Below the pieces are notes generated by a model. The model did not search any database. It was given only the letters and a program-made list of their open reading frames with translations, and was not told the origin of the DNA. From contig CAJOMB010000039.1 of NCBI GenBank assembly GCA_905235615.1, positions 1-10,995 of the forward strand: DNA of 10,995 bases, read 5' to 3'. This document shows, piece after piece, positions 1 to 5,024 of the stretch. Source of the DNA: an uncultured Bacteroidales bacterium (lineage in GTDB: Bacteria; Bacteroidota; Bacteroidia; Bacteroidales; UBA932). The translations under genes were made by a program, and so were the position numbers. Numbering within the stretch: position 1 is the stretch's first letter; every line of letters starts with the position of its first letter.

Positions 1-112
1 GAAGGCCGATTATGCCCAAATCCGTGAACTCCTGGGCGGCAGCGGCGCCTCCGACGCCGTGGCCCGCGCCATGACAGAAGATTTGTGGAGTATAGGGGAG
101 TCGAACCCCTGA
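1..112 (+). CDS. lpxB: C-terminal fragment of probable lipid-A-disaccharide synthase (LpxB)
   Basis: Only the last 36 codons are in the window, read from base 2 to a TGA at 110-112. The tail KADYAQIRELLGGSGASDAV followed by ARAMTEDL resembles the usual C-terminus of LpxB, which ends in a helix of the type 'Y..LRE.LGG.GAS..AA..M...L'. LpxB is a peripheral membrane glycosyltransferase (family GT19) that joins UDP-2,3-diacylglucosamine and lipid X to make the lipid A disaccharide. The last 27 bases, including the stop, are antisense to the 3' part of the tRNA-Ala gene, so the final residues (WSIGESNP) are written by tRNA sequence rather than by a conserved LpxB end. The family call rests on a short stretch and is moderately sure; that a real reading frame ends here is more certain. 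Confidence 0.6.
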   Translation, partial: KADYAQIRELLGGSGASDAVARAMTEDLWSIGESNP

Positions 113-159
113 CCTATAGATTGCGAACCTATCGCTCTAGCCAACTGAGCTAATACCCC
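86..159 (-). tRNA. tRNA-Ala, anticodon CGC
   Basis: The minus strand folds into a full 74-nt cloverleaf. The acceptor stem is GGGGTAT/ATACTCC, the D arm GCTC...GAGC, the anticodon stem ATAGG/TCTAT with loop TTCGCAA, the variable loop AGGTC and the T arm AGGGG-TTCGACT-CCCCT, with discriminator A73. The anticodon at 34-36 is CGC, which reads alanine codon GCG. The G3:U70 wobble pair, the main alanine identity element, is present and agrees with the anticodon. No CCA is encoded: the bases after the discriminator are CAA on the tRNA strand, so CCA must be added by nucleotidyltransferase. A Bacteroidota-type promoter lies just upstream. The 3' end overlaps the stop of the probable lpxB on the other strand. 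Confidence 0.95.
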
Positions 160-174
160 GTTTGGAAAGGATTG

Positions 175-205
175 CAAAAATACGGGATTTCCTGCAAAAA
201 TGCAA
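175..205 (-). promoter_or_regulatory. Promoter of tRNA-Ala (Bacteroidota -33/-7 type)
   Basis: On the minus strand a TTG (complement of 203-205) is followed after exactly 20 nt by TATTTTTG (complement of 175-182). This fits the TTTG/TTG...TAnnTTTG consensus of the Bacteroidota primary sigma factor. Transcription would begin near 168-170, giving a leader of about 10 nt before the mature tRNA 5' end at 159. The -33 element sits inside the mutase terminator hairpin. Confidence 0.7.
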
Positions 206-213
206 GAAACCCC
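184..213 (-). terminator. Probable intrinsic terminator of the phosphohexomutase gene
   Basis: Immediately downstream of the mutase stop, the minus-strand RNA can form a 13-bp stem (arms 201-213 and 184-196, two G-U wobbles, 4-nt U loop), with GGGG at the base of one arm and CCC at the base of the other. It is followed by a U-rich stretch (GUAUUUUUG), as expected for Rho-independent termination. The same bases carry the -33 and spacer of the tRNA promoter, so terminator and promoter are superimposed. Confidence 0.6.
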
Positions 214-235
214 GTTGATTTTTGGAGCATGGCCG

Positions 236-1903
236 TCAACTGATGAACTGGGCCTTCAGGGCTTCGATTTTGGCGGGGGCGTCGCTGCCCTTGGCTCCGA
301 AGTAGAACTTGATCTTGGGCTCGGTGCCGGAAGGACGCACGGAGACCACGTCGCCGGCGGCGTTGAAGAACTGCAGCACGTTGCTCTTGGGGAGGCCGGT
401 CTCTTCGGACTTCAGGTAGTCGATGACCTTCGTGAGCGGGCTGCCGGCAATCTCCTTGGGAGGGCAGGCGCGGTAATCGGCCATGATCTTCTGGATTTCC
501 TCGGCTCCGGTCTTGCCCTTGCGCACGATGTACACCATCTTTTCCACGTAGAGGCCGTATTCGGTATACACTTTCTGGAGGAGCTGATAGAGGGTGAGGC
601 CCTTCTCGGCGGCCCAGGCGGCACATTCGGCCACCATGATGCCGGCTACCTGGGCGCACTTGTCGCGCACGAATTCTCCCAGGTTGAAACCGTAACTCTC
701 TTCGCCGCCGCAGATGAACACGCCCTTGCCTTCGTTGCGTTTCACCACTTCGGCAATGTATTTGAAGCCGGTGAGCACGTTGTAGCACTTGACGCCGAAG
801 CTTTCGCAGATGGCTGCGATGAGTTCGGAGGTGACGATGGTCTTGACCACGTAGCCCTTGCCGTCCTCCAGCTTGCCCAGCTCTTTCCAGCGGGTGAGGA
901 CGTAGTAGGTGAGGAAGCTCCAGGTCTGGTTGCCGGTGAGCTGCACCATCTTGCCGTCGTTGTCGCGCACGGCGATGCCTAAGCGGTCGGCGTCCGGGTC
1001 CGTGGCCAGCACCAGGTCCGCTCCGGTTTCATCAGCTTTAGCGAGGGCCATGGCCATGGCGGCGGGCTCTTCCGGGTTGGGGGAGACCACGGTGGGGAAG
1101 TTGCCGTCGTTCACGTCCTGCTCGGGCACGTGGATGATGTTGGTGAAGCCTACGCGTTTGAGGGCTTCGGGCATCAGGCGCACGCCGCAGCCGTGCAGCG
1201 GGGTATAGACGATCTTCATGTCGGCATGCTTCTTCACGGCCTCGGGGGTGAGGGTGAGGGAAGTGATGTCGCGGAGGTAGCACTCGTCCATCTCCTTGCC
1301 CATCATCTCGATATCGGCCTTGGGCTCTCCCGGAACGGGGTTGAAGCGGACATCGGCCGGGTCTTCAATCTTGGCTACCTCGGCCACGATGTCTTTGTCC
1401 ACGGGGGCGGTGATCTGACCGCCGTCGCTCCAGAACACCTTGTAGCCGTTATATTCCTTGGGGTTGTGGCTGGCGGTGACCATGATGCCGGCGGTGGCCT
1501 TCTTGACGCGGATGCTGTAGCTGAGCTCCGGAGTGGGGCGAAGGCCCTCGAAGAGGTACACCTTGATGCCGTTGTTGCTCAGGACATCGGCCGATATTTG
1601 GGCGAAGAGCTCGGAATTGTTGCGGGCGTCGTAGCTGATGCAGACGCTCTTTTCTCCGGGGACATGGGCCTTGATGTAATTGGCCAGGCCCTGCGTGGCC
1701 ATGCCCACCGTGTATTTGTTCATGCGGTTGGTGCCCACGCCCATGGTGCCGCGAAGGCCGCCCGTCCCGAATTCCAGATTGCGGTAAAAGGCGTCTTCCA
1801 GTGCCACGGGGTCTTCATCCATGAGTTTTTTGACCTCGGCCTTCGTTTCCTCGTCAAAGTTGCCGGTAAGCCAGCTTTGTGCTACTTCTTTGTAAGATTT
1901 CAT
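236..1903 (-). CDS. Phospho-sugar mutase (phosphoglucomutase/phosphomannomutase, alpha-D-phosphohexomutase family)
   Basis: This 555-residue cytoplasmic enzyme of the alpha-D-phosphohexomutase superfamily interconverts hexose 1- and 6-phosphates through a phosphoserine intermediate. All four active-site loops are visible in order: the phosphoserine loop TASHNP (143-148, catalytic Ser145), the Mg-binding loop TDPDADR (301-307, three Asp ligands), the sugar-specificity loop GGEES (399-403) and the phosphate-binding loop RPSGTEPK (523-530). Length and the N-terminal FGTGGLRG segment (45-52) match the larger PGM type seen in Bacteroidota and in Bacillus PgcA. GGEES leaves open whether glucose, mannose or both is the preferred substrate, so I give no symbol. 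ATG at 1901-1903 starts MKSYKEVAQSWL, a normal family N-terminus. It is transcribed alone, divergently from the methyltransferase gene, and its 5' leader carries a REP-like palindrome. Confidence 0.93.
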   Translation of the reverse strand: MKSYKEVAQSWLTGNFDEETKAEVKKLMDEDPVALEDAFYRNLEFGTGGLRGTMGVGTNRMNKYTVGMATQGLANYIKAHVPGEKSVCISYDARNNSELFAQISADVLSNNGIKVYLFEGLRPTPELSYSIRVKKATAGIMVTASHNPKEYNGYKVFWSDGGQITAPVDKDIVAEVAKIEDPADVRFNPVPGEPKADIEMMGKEMDECYLRDITSLTLTPEAVKKHADMKIVYTPLHGCGVRLMPEALKRVGFTNIIHVPEQDVNDGNFPTVVSPNPEEPAAMAMALAKADETGADLVLATDPDADRLGIAVRDNDGKMVQLTGNQTWSFLTYYVLTRWKELGKLEDGKGYVVKTIVTSELIAAICESFGVKCYNVLTGFKYIAEVVKRNEGKGVFICGGEESYGFNLGEFVRDKCAQVAGIMVAECAAWAAEKGLTLYQLLQKVYTEYGLYVEKMVYIVRKGKTGAEEIQKIMADYRACPPKEIAGSPLTKVIDYLKSEETGLPKSNVLQFFNAAGDVVSVRPSGTEPKIKFYFGAKGSDAPAKIEALKAQFIS

Positions 1904-1927
1904 TATGGTGTGTTTTAGTGTTGTTTT

Positions 1928-1956
1928 CGTTATTCCCGGCTCCGGCCGGGAATCTC
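1928..1956. repeat. REP-like palindrome, copy A (intergenic, in mutase leader)
   Basis: This 29-bp element begins CGTTATTCCCGGC and ends GCCGGGAATCTC, with perfect 9-bp arms (1932-1940 and 1945-1953) around a TCCG loop. It matches copy B at 25 of 29 positions, and one pair of differences is compensatory within the stem. It would sit at the very 5' end of the mutase mRNA if the assigned promoter is right. Confidence 0.75.
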
Positions 1957-1962
1957 AATTCA

Positions 1963-1993
1963 CAAAATTAAAGAATAATCCGTATTTTTGCAA
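1963..1993 (-). promoter_or_regulatory. Promoter of the phospho-sugar mutase gene
   Basis: On the minus strand TTG (complement of 1991-1993) is followed after 20 nt by TAATTTTG (complement of 1963-1970), a full match to the Bacteroidota -33/-7 pattern. The start of transcription would fall near 1956-1958, leaving a leader of about 53-55 nt that begins with palindrome copy A. The site completely overlaps the -7 box of the divergent methyltransferase promoter. Confidence 0.6.
1983..1990 (+). promoter_or_regulatory. -7 box for the PG_1098-type methyltransferase gene
   Basis: TATTTTTG matches TAnnTTTG. No clear TTG is seen about 20 nt upstream. The box ends 5 nt before the GTG start codon, so the transcript would begin at or within a few bases of the start codon (leaderless or nearly so). 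Confidence 0.45.
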
Positions 1994-1995
1994 GC

Positions 1996-3324
1996 GTGAA
2001 CTTCGAGGAATTCATATTGGCCCATGATGGGGACGATTTGGGAGCCCTGGCTCTTTCCCGTGGCCGATGGGCCTCGTCTGTGGAAAATTTCGACCTGGCA
2101 CTCACCACCTTGGAGGTGCGGCGGAAACTCCGTGACAAGGTGCCCGAATGGTACGCCGTTCCGGCCTTGACCTATCCCTTCCGCCTCTCCGGGGAGCAAT
2201 GCTCCTCCACCTCCACCGCTTTGTATAAGGCCCATGTGGCCCTGGCCGTGCTCGAACCCTCCTTGAGGGACGCTACGAGCACAAAATCGGCCCAAAACGT
2301 GCGGGCTGCGTACCCCGCGGTACGCGAGATGCACGAAATGGGCGAAAAACGTGCTATTGCCGATCTCACCGGTGGGCTGGGGGTGGACAGCTGGGCGTTT
2401 TCGAAGCTTTTCGGGAAGGTGCTTTATAATGAGATGAGGCCGGAACTGGCCCAGGCCGCGGAGCATAATTTCAGGGTTCTGGGCGCCACGAACATTGTGG
2501 TGCGGAATGCCACCATAGGACCGTCATGCCCGGCTCCGACCGGGCATCTCTCCGTCCGGGACATTCTGGGCGACTTCCGTCCGGACATCCTCTACTTGGA
2601 TCCGGCCCGGCGGGCGGAGGACGGACGCAAAGTCTTCCGTTTGGAGGACTGTCAGCCGGACGTGTCCGCCCTGAAGGACGAACTGCTGGACGCCTGCCAC
2701 TGGCTGCTGCTGAAACTCTCGCCGATGGCGGATATCACCTTGGTGTGCAGGCAGTTGGGCTGCGTGAAGCAGGTGCATGTGGTGGCCGCAGGAGGGGAGT
2801 GCAAGGAACTCCTCCTGCTGTTGGAGAAGGGGTATGAAGGGGCATACAGGCTCTTCGTGGTGGAGGATGGCGCCGTGCAGGAGATCCCCGGTCAAGCCGG
2901 GGATGACGGAACGGGGCCGATGTCCGTCATGGCCGGCTCCGACCGGCCATCTCCCTGCTTTCTCTTCGAGCCGGGGAAGGCGCTCCTCAAGGCCGGGGCG
3001 TTCGACTGGCCCTGCACCCGTTTCGGGCTGCGGAAGCTGGGCCGGCACACGCACTTGTACCTGTCGGAAACGCCTGTTCCAGAAGAACTAAGACCTTTCG
3101 GAAAGGTGTTTCGTATTCTGGAATCGGCCCCCTTGGACAAGCGGAGCATCAAGGCCTTCGGGCAGCGCTATCCACAGGCGGAAGTGACGGCGCGGAATAT
3201 CCCTCTTACCTCAGACACCCTTCGCACCAAGCTCGGCGTCCGTTCCGGCGGCGACGTCCATCTTTTCGGCATCAAGGTCGACGCCCTGCAGGGAAATCAA
3301 CTCATAGCCTGTCGCGGAGAGTGA
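1996..3324 (+). CDS. PG_1098-type class I SAM-dependent methyltransferase with THUMP-like domain
   Basis: This 442-residue protein has a Rossmann-type methyltransferase core: motif I DLTGGLGVDS (123-132), acidic motif II NE (145-146) and the motif IV-like LYLDPARR (199-206). A C-terminal region (about 325-442, from FEPGKALLKAG through GGDVHLFGIKVDAL) matches the ferredoxin-like and THUMP-like domains of the Porphyromonas PG_1098 family. The motifs are those of RNA methyltransferase-like proteins; the substrate is unknown to me. The start is GTG at 1996, which keeps the conserved N-terminal helix and lies just after a -7 box. Residues 176-186 and 296-320 are encoded by REP-like palindromes (copies B, C and D) and do not look like family sequence. 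Both lie between conserved blocks and leave the frame open, so the gene appears functional. The gene stands alone, divergent from the mutase and convergent with the toxin-antitoxin operon. Confidence 0.85.
   Translation: MNFEEFILAHDGDDLGALALSRGRWASSVENFDLALTTLEVRRKLRDKVPEWYAVPALTYPFRLSGEQCSSTSTALYKAHVALAVLEPSLRDATSTKSAQNVRAAYPAVREMHEMGEKRAIADLTGGLGVDSWAFSKLFGKVLYNEMRPELAQAAEHNFRVLGATNIVVRNATIGPSCPAPTGHLSVRDILGDFRPDILYLDPARRAEDGRKVFRLEDCQPDVSALKDELLDACHWLLLKLSPMADITLVCRQLGCVKQVHVVAAGGECKELLLLLEKGYEGAYRLFVVEDGAVQEIPGQAGDDGTGPMSVMAGSDRPSPCFLFEPGKALLKAGAFDWPCTRFGLRKLGRHTHLYLSETPVPEELRPFGKVFRILESAPLDKRSIKAFGQRYPQAEVTARNIPLTSDTLRTKLGVRSGGDVHLFGIKVDALQGNQLIACRGE
2522..2550. repeat. REP-like palindrome, copy B (inside methyltransferase CDS)
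   Basis: This 29-bp copy begins CGTCATGCCCGG and ends CCGGGCATCTC, with 8-bp arms (2526-2533, 2540-2547) and loop CTCCGA. It is translated in frame as PSCPAPTGHLS (residues 176-186). Relative to copy A the stem changes are paired (T-A to G-C), which indicates a conserved fold. Confidence 0.8.
2881..2908. repeat. REP-like palindrome, copy C (inverted, inside methyltransferase CDS)
   Basis: This 28-bp copy is in reverse orientation: its complement begins CGTCATCCCCGG and ends CCGGGGATCTC. The 8-bp arms are 2884-2891 and 2897-2904 with a 5-nt loop. It faces copy D 16 bp away, so the two form an inverted pair resembling the paired units of REP/BIME elements. It is translated as EIPGQAGDDG (residues 296-305). 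Confidence 0.8.
2925..2953. repeat. REP-like palindrome, copy D (inside methyltransferase CDS)
   Basis: This 29-bp copy begins CGTCATGGCCGG and ends CCGGCCATCTC, with 8-bp arms (2929-2936, 2943-2950) and the same CTCCGA loop as copy B. It is translated as SVMAGSDRPSP in a different phase from copy B, so it is the DNA element rather than a peptide motif that is shared. Confidence 0.8.
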
Positions 3325-3326
3325 AA

Positions 3327-3386
3327 TTCTTTTTGAGCGCCCGGTGTACCGACAGGCACCTGATTGCGATGGCGCAGATGCTGGTG
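3327..3386 (+). pseudogene. Internally deleted remnant of nth (endonuclease III)
   Basis: Read in the frame of the GTG at 3321, this stretch gives FLSARCTD directly joined to RHLIAMAQMLV. In the intact nth of this window the corresponding pieces are ILSAQCTD (residues 38-45) and RHLIAMAQMLV (88-98), separated by 42 residues that are missing here. Bases 3355-3386 match the complement of 5427-5458 at 31 of 32 positions. The remnant lies on the strand opposite to intact nth and starts right after the methyltransferase stop. It carries none of the catalytic or iron-sulfur residues, so it cannot be active. The first half (8 residues, more diverged at the DNA level) is less certain than the second. 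Confidence 0.65.
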
Positions 3387-3397
3387 CCGGAAACGGC

Positions 3398-3448
3398 AAA
3401 ATTTTGCATGGATATCAAGGTTTTTTCTTGTTTTCCATGCAAAATTTT
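3398..3448. repeat. 22-bp near-perfect hairpin between convergent genes
   Basis: Arms 3398-3419 and 3427-3448 pair at 20 of 22 positions around a 7-nt GTTTTTT loop. The outer 15 bp (AAAATTTTGCATGGA and its complement) are perfect. Neither strand has a T-run after the stem, so it is not a classic intrinsic terminator, although it lies between converging genes and may still stop or protect transcripts. The right arm with flank, TTTTCCATGCAAAATTTT (3431-3448), recurs in slightly changed form at 4983-4999 beyond the toxin-antitoxin operon. Confidence 0.7.
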
Positions 3449-3456
3449 ACTAAAAC

Positions 3457-4290
3457 TCAGTCCTGTATCTTCATCATATCGACCAGTTGCAGGAAATACG
3501 CCGGGGACCAAACGACCAATTCCCCCTGCCGTGCGCTGTCAATATAAGGCAGGACGTCTTGCTTCACCAGATCAATGTCGGTTGTGGAAAGCCTTTCGCG
3601 CAGCAAGGCAAGGAAAGTTTCCAGTGACAGCTCTTCTCCGTTGAACTCCTTGATGCGGGCTTGTAAATGCTTGAAATCCAGAGGAACGCCCTGGCGTATA
3701 TACCACTCGAAGTCAAACCAGTCGCGTCCTTTCACTCTGCGCTCCCAGGCCCTGTAAACCAGCGCGTGCATTTTGCCGGCAAAAAGGTCCGGCAGCGTGA
3801 AGCAGCGCGTCCAGAAAGAGTAAGGCTGAAGAAGCAGTTTCTGTTCGGTTTCAAAGGCAAGGGGCGGGTCCGTGTCCAATTCTATCTTCACCTTCACCAT
3901 TTTCCGGGTTTGGAACTTGATGTCGTACGTTTCCGTGCTCTCTTTCAGGAAAGCGGACTCCACCCGTCCGAACATCTTCTTGTCCTTTTTGGTAATGGTC
4001 ACGTCAAACCCCGCAAGCCTGAACTCTTCACGGATGGCGTCAAAATAGTTTTCGAGATGAATGTCATCCCGCTTTTCGGTCAGCGAGAAATCCAGGTCCT
4101 CCGACCACCGGGGCAGGCCGTGGAACAGTCTCAGGCAGGTGCCGCCGTAGAAGGCCGCGTGTTCAAAAAAACCACCGCGCCGCAGTCCTGCCAACGTAAT
4201 TTTCTGGCAGACTTCCTGCTCTGCATTGGGTGTGGCCGTGGTGCCGCCATCGCGGTTGTATGCCGCCAGCATGGATTCGTAAAGTGTCAT
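3457..4290 (-). CDS. AbiEii/AbiGii-family nucleotidyltransferase toxin
   Basis: This 277-residue protein has the DNA polymerase beta-like nucleotidyltransferase signature of AbiEii toxins: GGTCLRLFHG (49-58) followed by EDLDFSL (64-70, with D65 and D67 as likely metal ligands). Further blocks are KIELDTDPP (135-143), LPDLFAGKMHAL (166-177, K173) and KGRDWFDFEWY (187-197). These agree with the four conserved motifs of the family. AbiEii toxins are cytoplasmic nucleotidyltransferases that arrest growth, described in type IV toxin-antitoxin and phage abortive-infection systems. Its ATG (4288-4290) overlaps the antitoxin stop by 4 nt (ATGA), so translation is probably coupled. The island is visibly more AT-rich than the surrounding genes, in line with horizontal acquisition. 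The reading frame and motifs look intact. Confidence 0.88.
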   Translation of the reverse strand: MTLYESMLAAYNRDGGTTATPNAEQEVCQKITLAGLRRGGFFEHAAFYGGTCLRLFHGLPRWSEDLDFSLTEKRDDIHLENYFDAIREEFRLAGFDVTITKKDKKMFGRVESAFLKESTETYDIKFQTRKMVKVKIELDTDPPLAFETEQKLLLQPYSFWTRCFTLPDLFAGKMHALVYRAWERRVKGRDWFDFEWYIRQGVPLDFKHLQARIKEFNGEELSLETFLALLRERLSTTDIDLVKQDVLPYIDSARQGELVVWSPAYFLQLVDMMKIQD

Positions 4291-4919
4291 GACTGAATGA
4301 TTTTGATGAGATGGTCAAATATCTGTACCTTGCGTCCTGCCTCCCGGCACTCCCGTACAGTCCCGGCATCCAAACGGGGAAGCACATCCATGTCAAGACG
4401 CAAATCTTCTTCCAAATAAACCGCCAGAGCCTTTACGGACTGGTGCGGCACAAACTTGTCCTGCAGAATCGTGTCACAAAGTGCCTTTTCGGGACTTGCC
4501 ATCAGAAAGTGGATGCCGCCTTCTTCCATGCTTTCCAGGCCGATGGGAAAATAGGCGGAAGGGACCTGCCTGTAACTGAACGTTCCGATGGGCGTGTGAA
4601 AAGTGCGGGAGCGCTTAGTGGTGACCGATGTCAGGGTGAATACCTGTTCGGGAATCAAGCCGTAGTAGCGCAAGGCCCATTGCAGCGAAACATACGAAGG
4701 CCCATACAGGTGATTGGCGCAGAGGCTGGCATCCGTTTCCTTCCCAGCAAGCTCTTGGCTGACAATGAAAAGATTTCTTTTCAGGCGGATAAGTTCTCCA
4801 CTTTGTTCCAGCGCCTGAATCTTTTTTTCCGGGGAAGCCAGGCCAGGGAAGCACACCTTGATCTCCGACCCCGAAACGGGAACGCCTGCCAGTTGTATGA
4901 GCGGATTCTTCTTTGACAT
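4287..4919 (-). CDS. AbiEi-family antitoxin / transcriptional regulator (type IV TA)
   Basis: This 210-residue protein precedes and overlaps the AbiEii gene. The N-terminal part (about 28-54, EKKIQALEQSGELIRLKRNL and onward) resembles the winged-helix domain of AbiEi. The block YGPSYVSLQWALRYYGLIPE (72-91), the TSVTTKRSRTF segment (97-107) and ASPEKALCDTIL (141-152) are typical of the family. Known AbiEi proteins counteract the toxin without binding it stably and repress their own promoter. An AT-rich palindrome at 4962-4980, over the expected -33 region, is a candidate operator. ATG at 4917-4919 is preceded by a TATATTTG box with a leader of about 15-20 nt. Order antitoxin then toxin is standard. 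Confidence 0.85.
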   Translation of the reverse strand: MSKKNPLIQLAGVPVSGSEIKVCFPGLASPEKKIQALEQSGELIRLKRNLFIVSQELAGKETDASLCANHLYGPSYVSLQWALRYYGLIPEQVFTLTSVTTKRSRTFHTPIGTFSYRQVPSAYFPIGLESMEEGGIHFLMASPEKALCDTILQDKFVPHQSVKALAVYLEEDLRLDMDVLPRLDAGTVRECREAGRKVQIFDHLIKIIQS

Positions 4920-4940
4920 GACGAATCAAACATTTTCGGG

Positions 4941-4948
4941 CAAATATA
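4941..4948 (-). promoter_or_regulatory. -7 box for the AbiEi-AbiEii operon
   Basis: The minus strand reads TATATTTG, a match to TAnnTTTG, 21 nt before the AbiEi start codon. A clear TTG at -33 is not seen. Confidence 0.45.
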
Positions 4949-4961
4949 TAATTATTTTCAC

Positions 4962-4980
4962 AGAAAAAGAAGTTTTTTCT
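4962..4980. promoter_or_regulatory. AT-rich palindrome upstream of the AbiE operon, candidate operator
   Basis: AGAAAAA (4962-4968) and TTTTTCT (4974-4980) form 7-bp arms around GAAGT. It lies where the -33 region of the AbiE promoter should be, so an autorepressor could bind here. It also lies downstream of nth and could be a weak transcript end. Only the palindrome is seen; the roles are inferred. Confidence 0.3.
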
Positions 4981-4982
4981 CC

Positions 4983-4999
4983 TTTTCTATGCAAATTTT
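4983..4999. repeat. Right-hand partner of direct repeat flanking the AbiE island
   Basis: TTTTCTATGCAAATTTT differs from TTTTCCATGCAAAATTTT at 3431-3448 by one substitution and one missing A, in the same orientation. The two copies enclose the AbiEi/AbiEii operon exactly. No transposase or integrase is present between them. Confidence 0.45.
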
Positions 5000-5024
5000 G
5001 AAAAGTTTGATGCGCTGTCCGCCC

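Noticed and set aside
1130..1918. 262-codon plus-strand frame over the mutase gene
   Set aside because: It is antisense to an intact phosphohexomutase; the sequence looks like complement-frame His/Gly/Val-rich noise.
2522..2953. CRISPR array made of the repeated palindromes
   Set aside because: The copies vary in orientation and spacing, lie inside a reading frame, and no cas genes are present.
3398..3448. Hairpin as an ordinary intrinsic terminator
   Set aside because: No T-run follows the stem in either direction, so it is listed as a repeat only.
3321..3644. 107-codon plus-strand frame after the methyltransferase
   Set aside because: Its first part is the nth remnant and the rest is hairpin sequence plus antisense of the toxin gene; it is not a plausible protein.
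4962..4980. AT palindrome as terminator of the ftsE-nth operon
   Set aside because: The stem is only A/T-rich and short, and is followed by no clear T-run on the nth strand; the operator reading is at least as likely.
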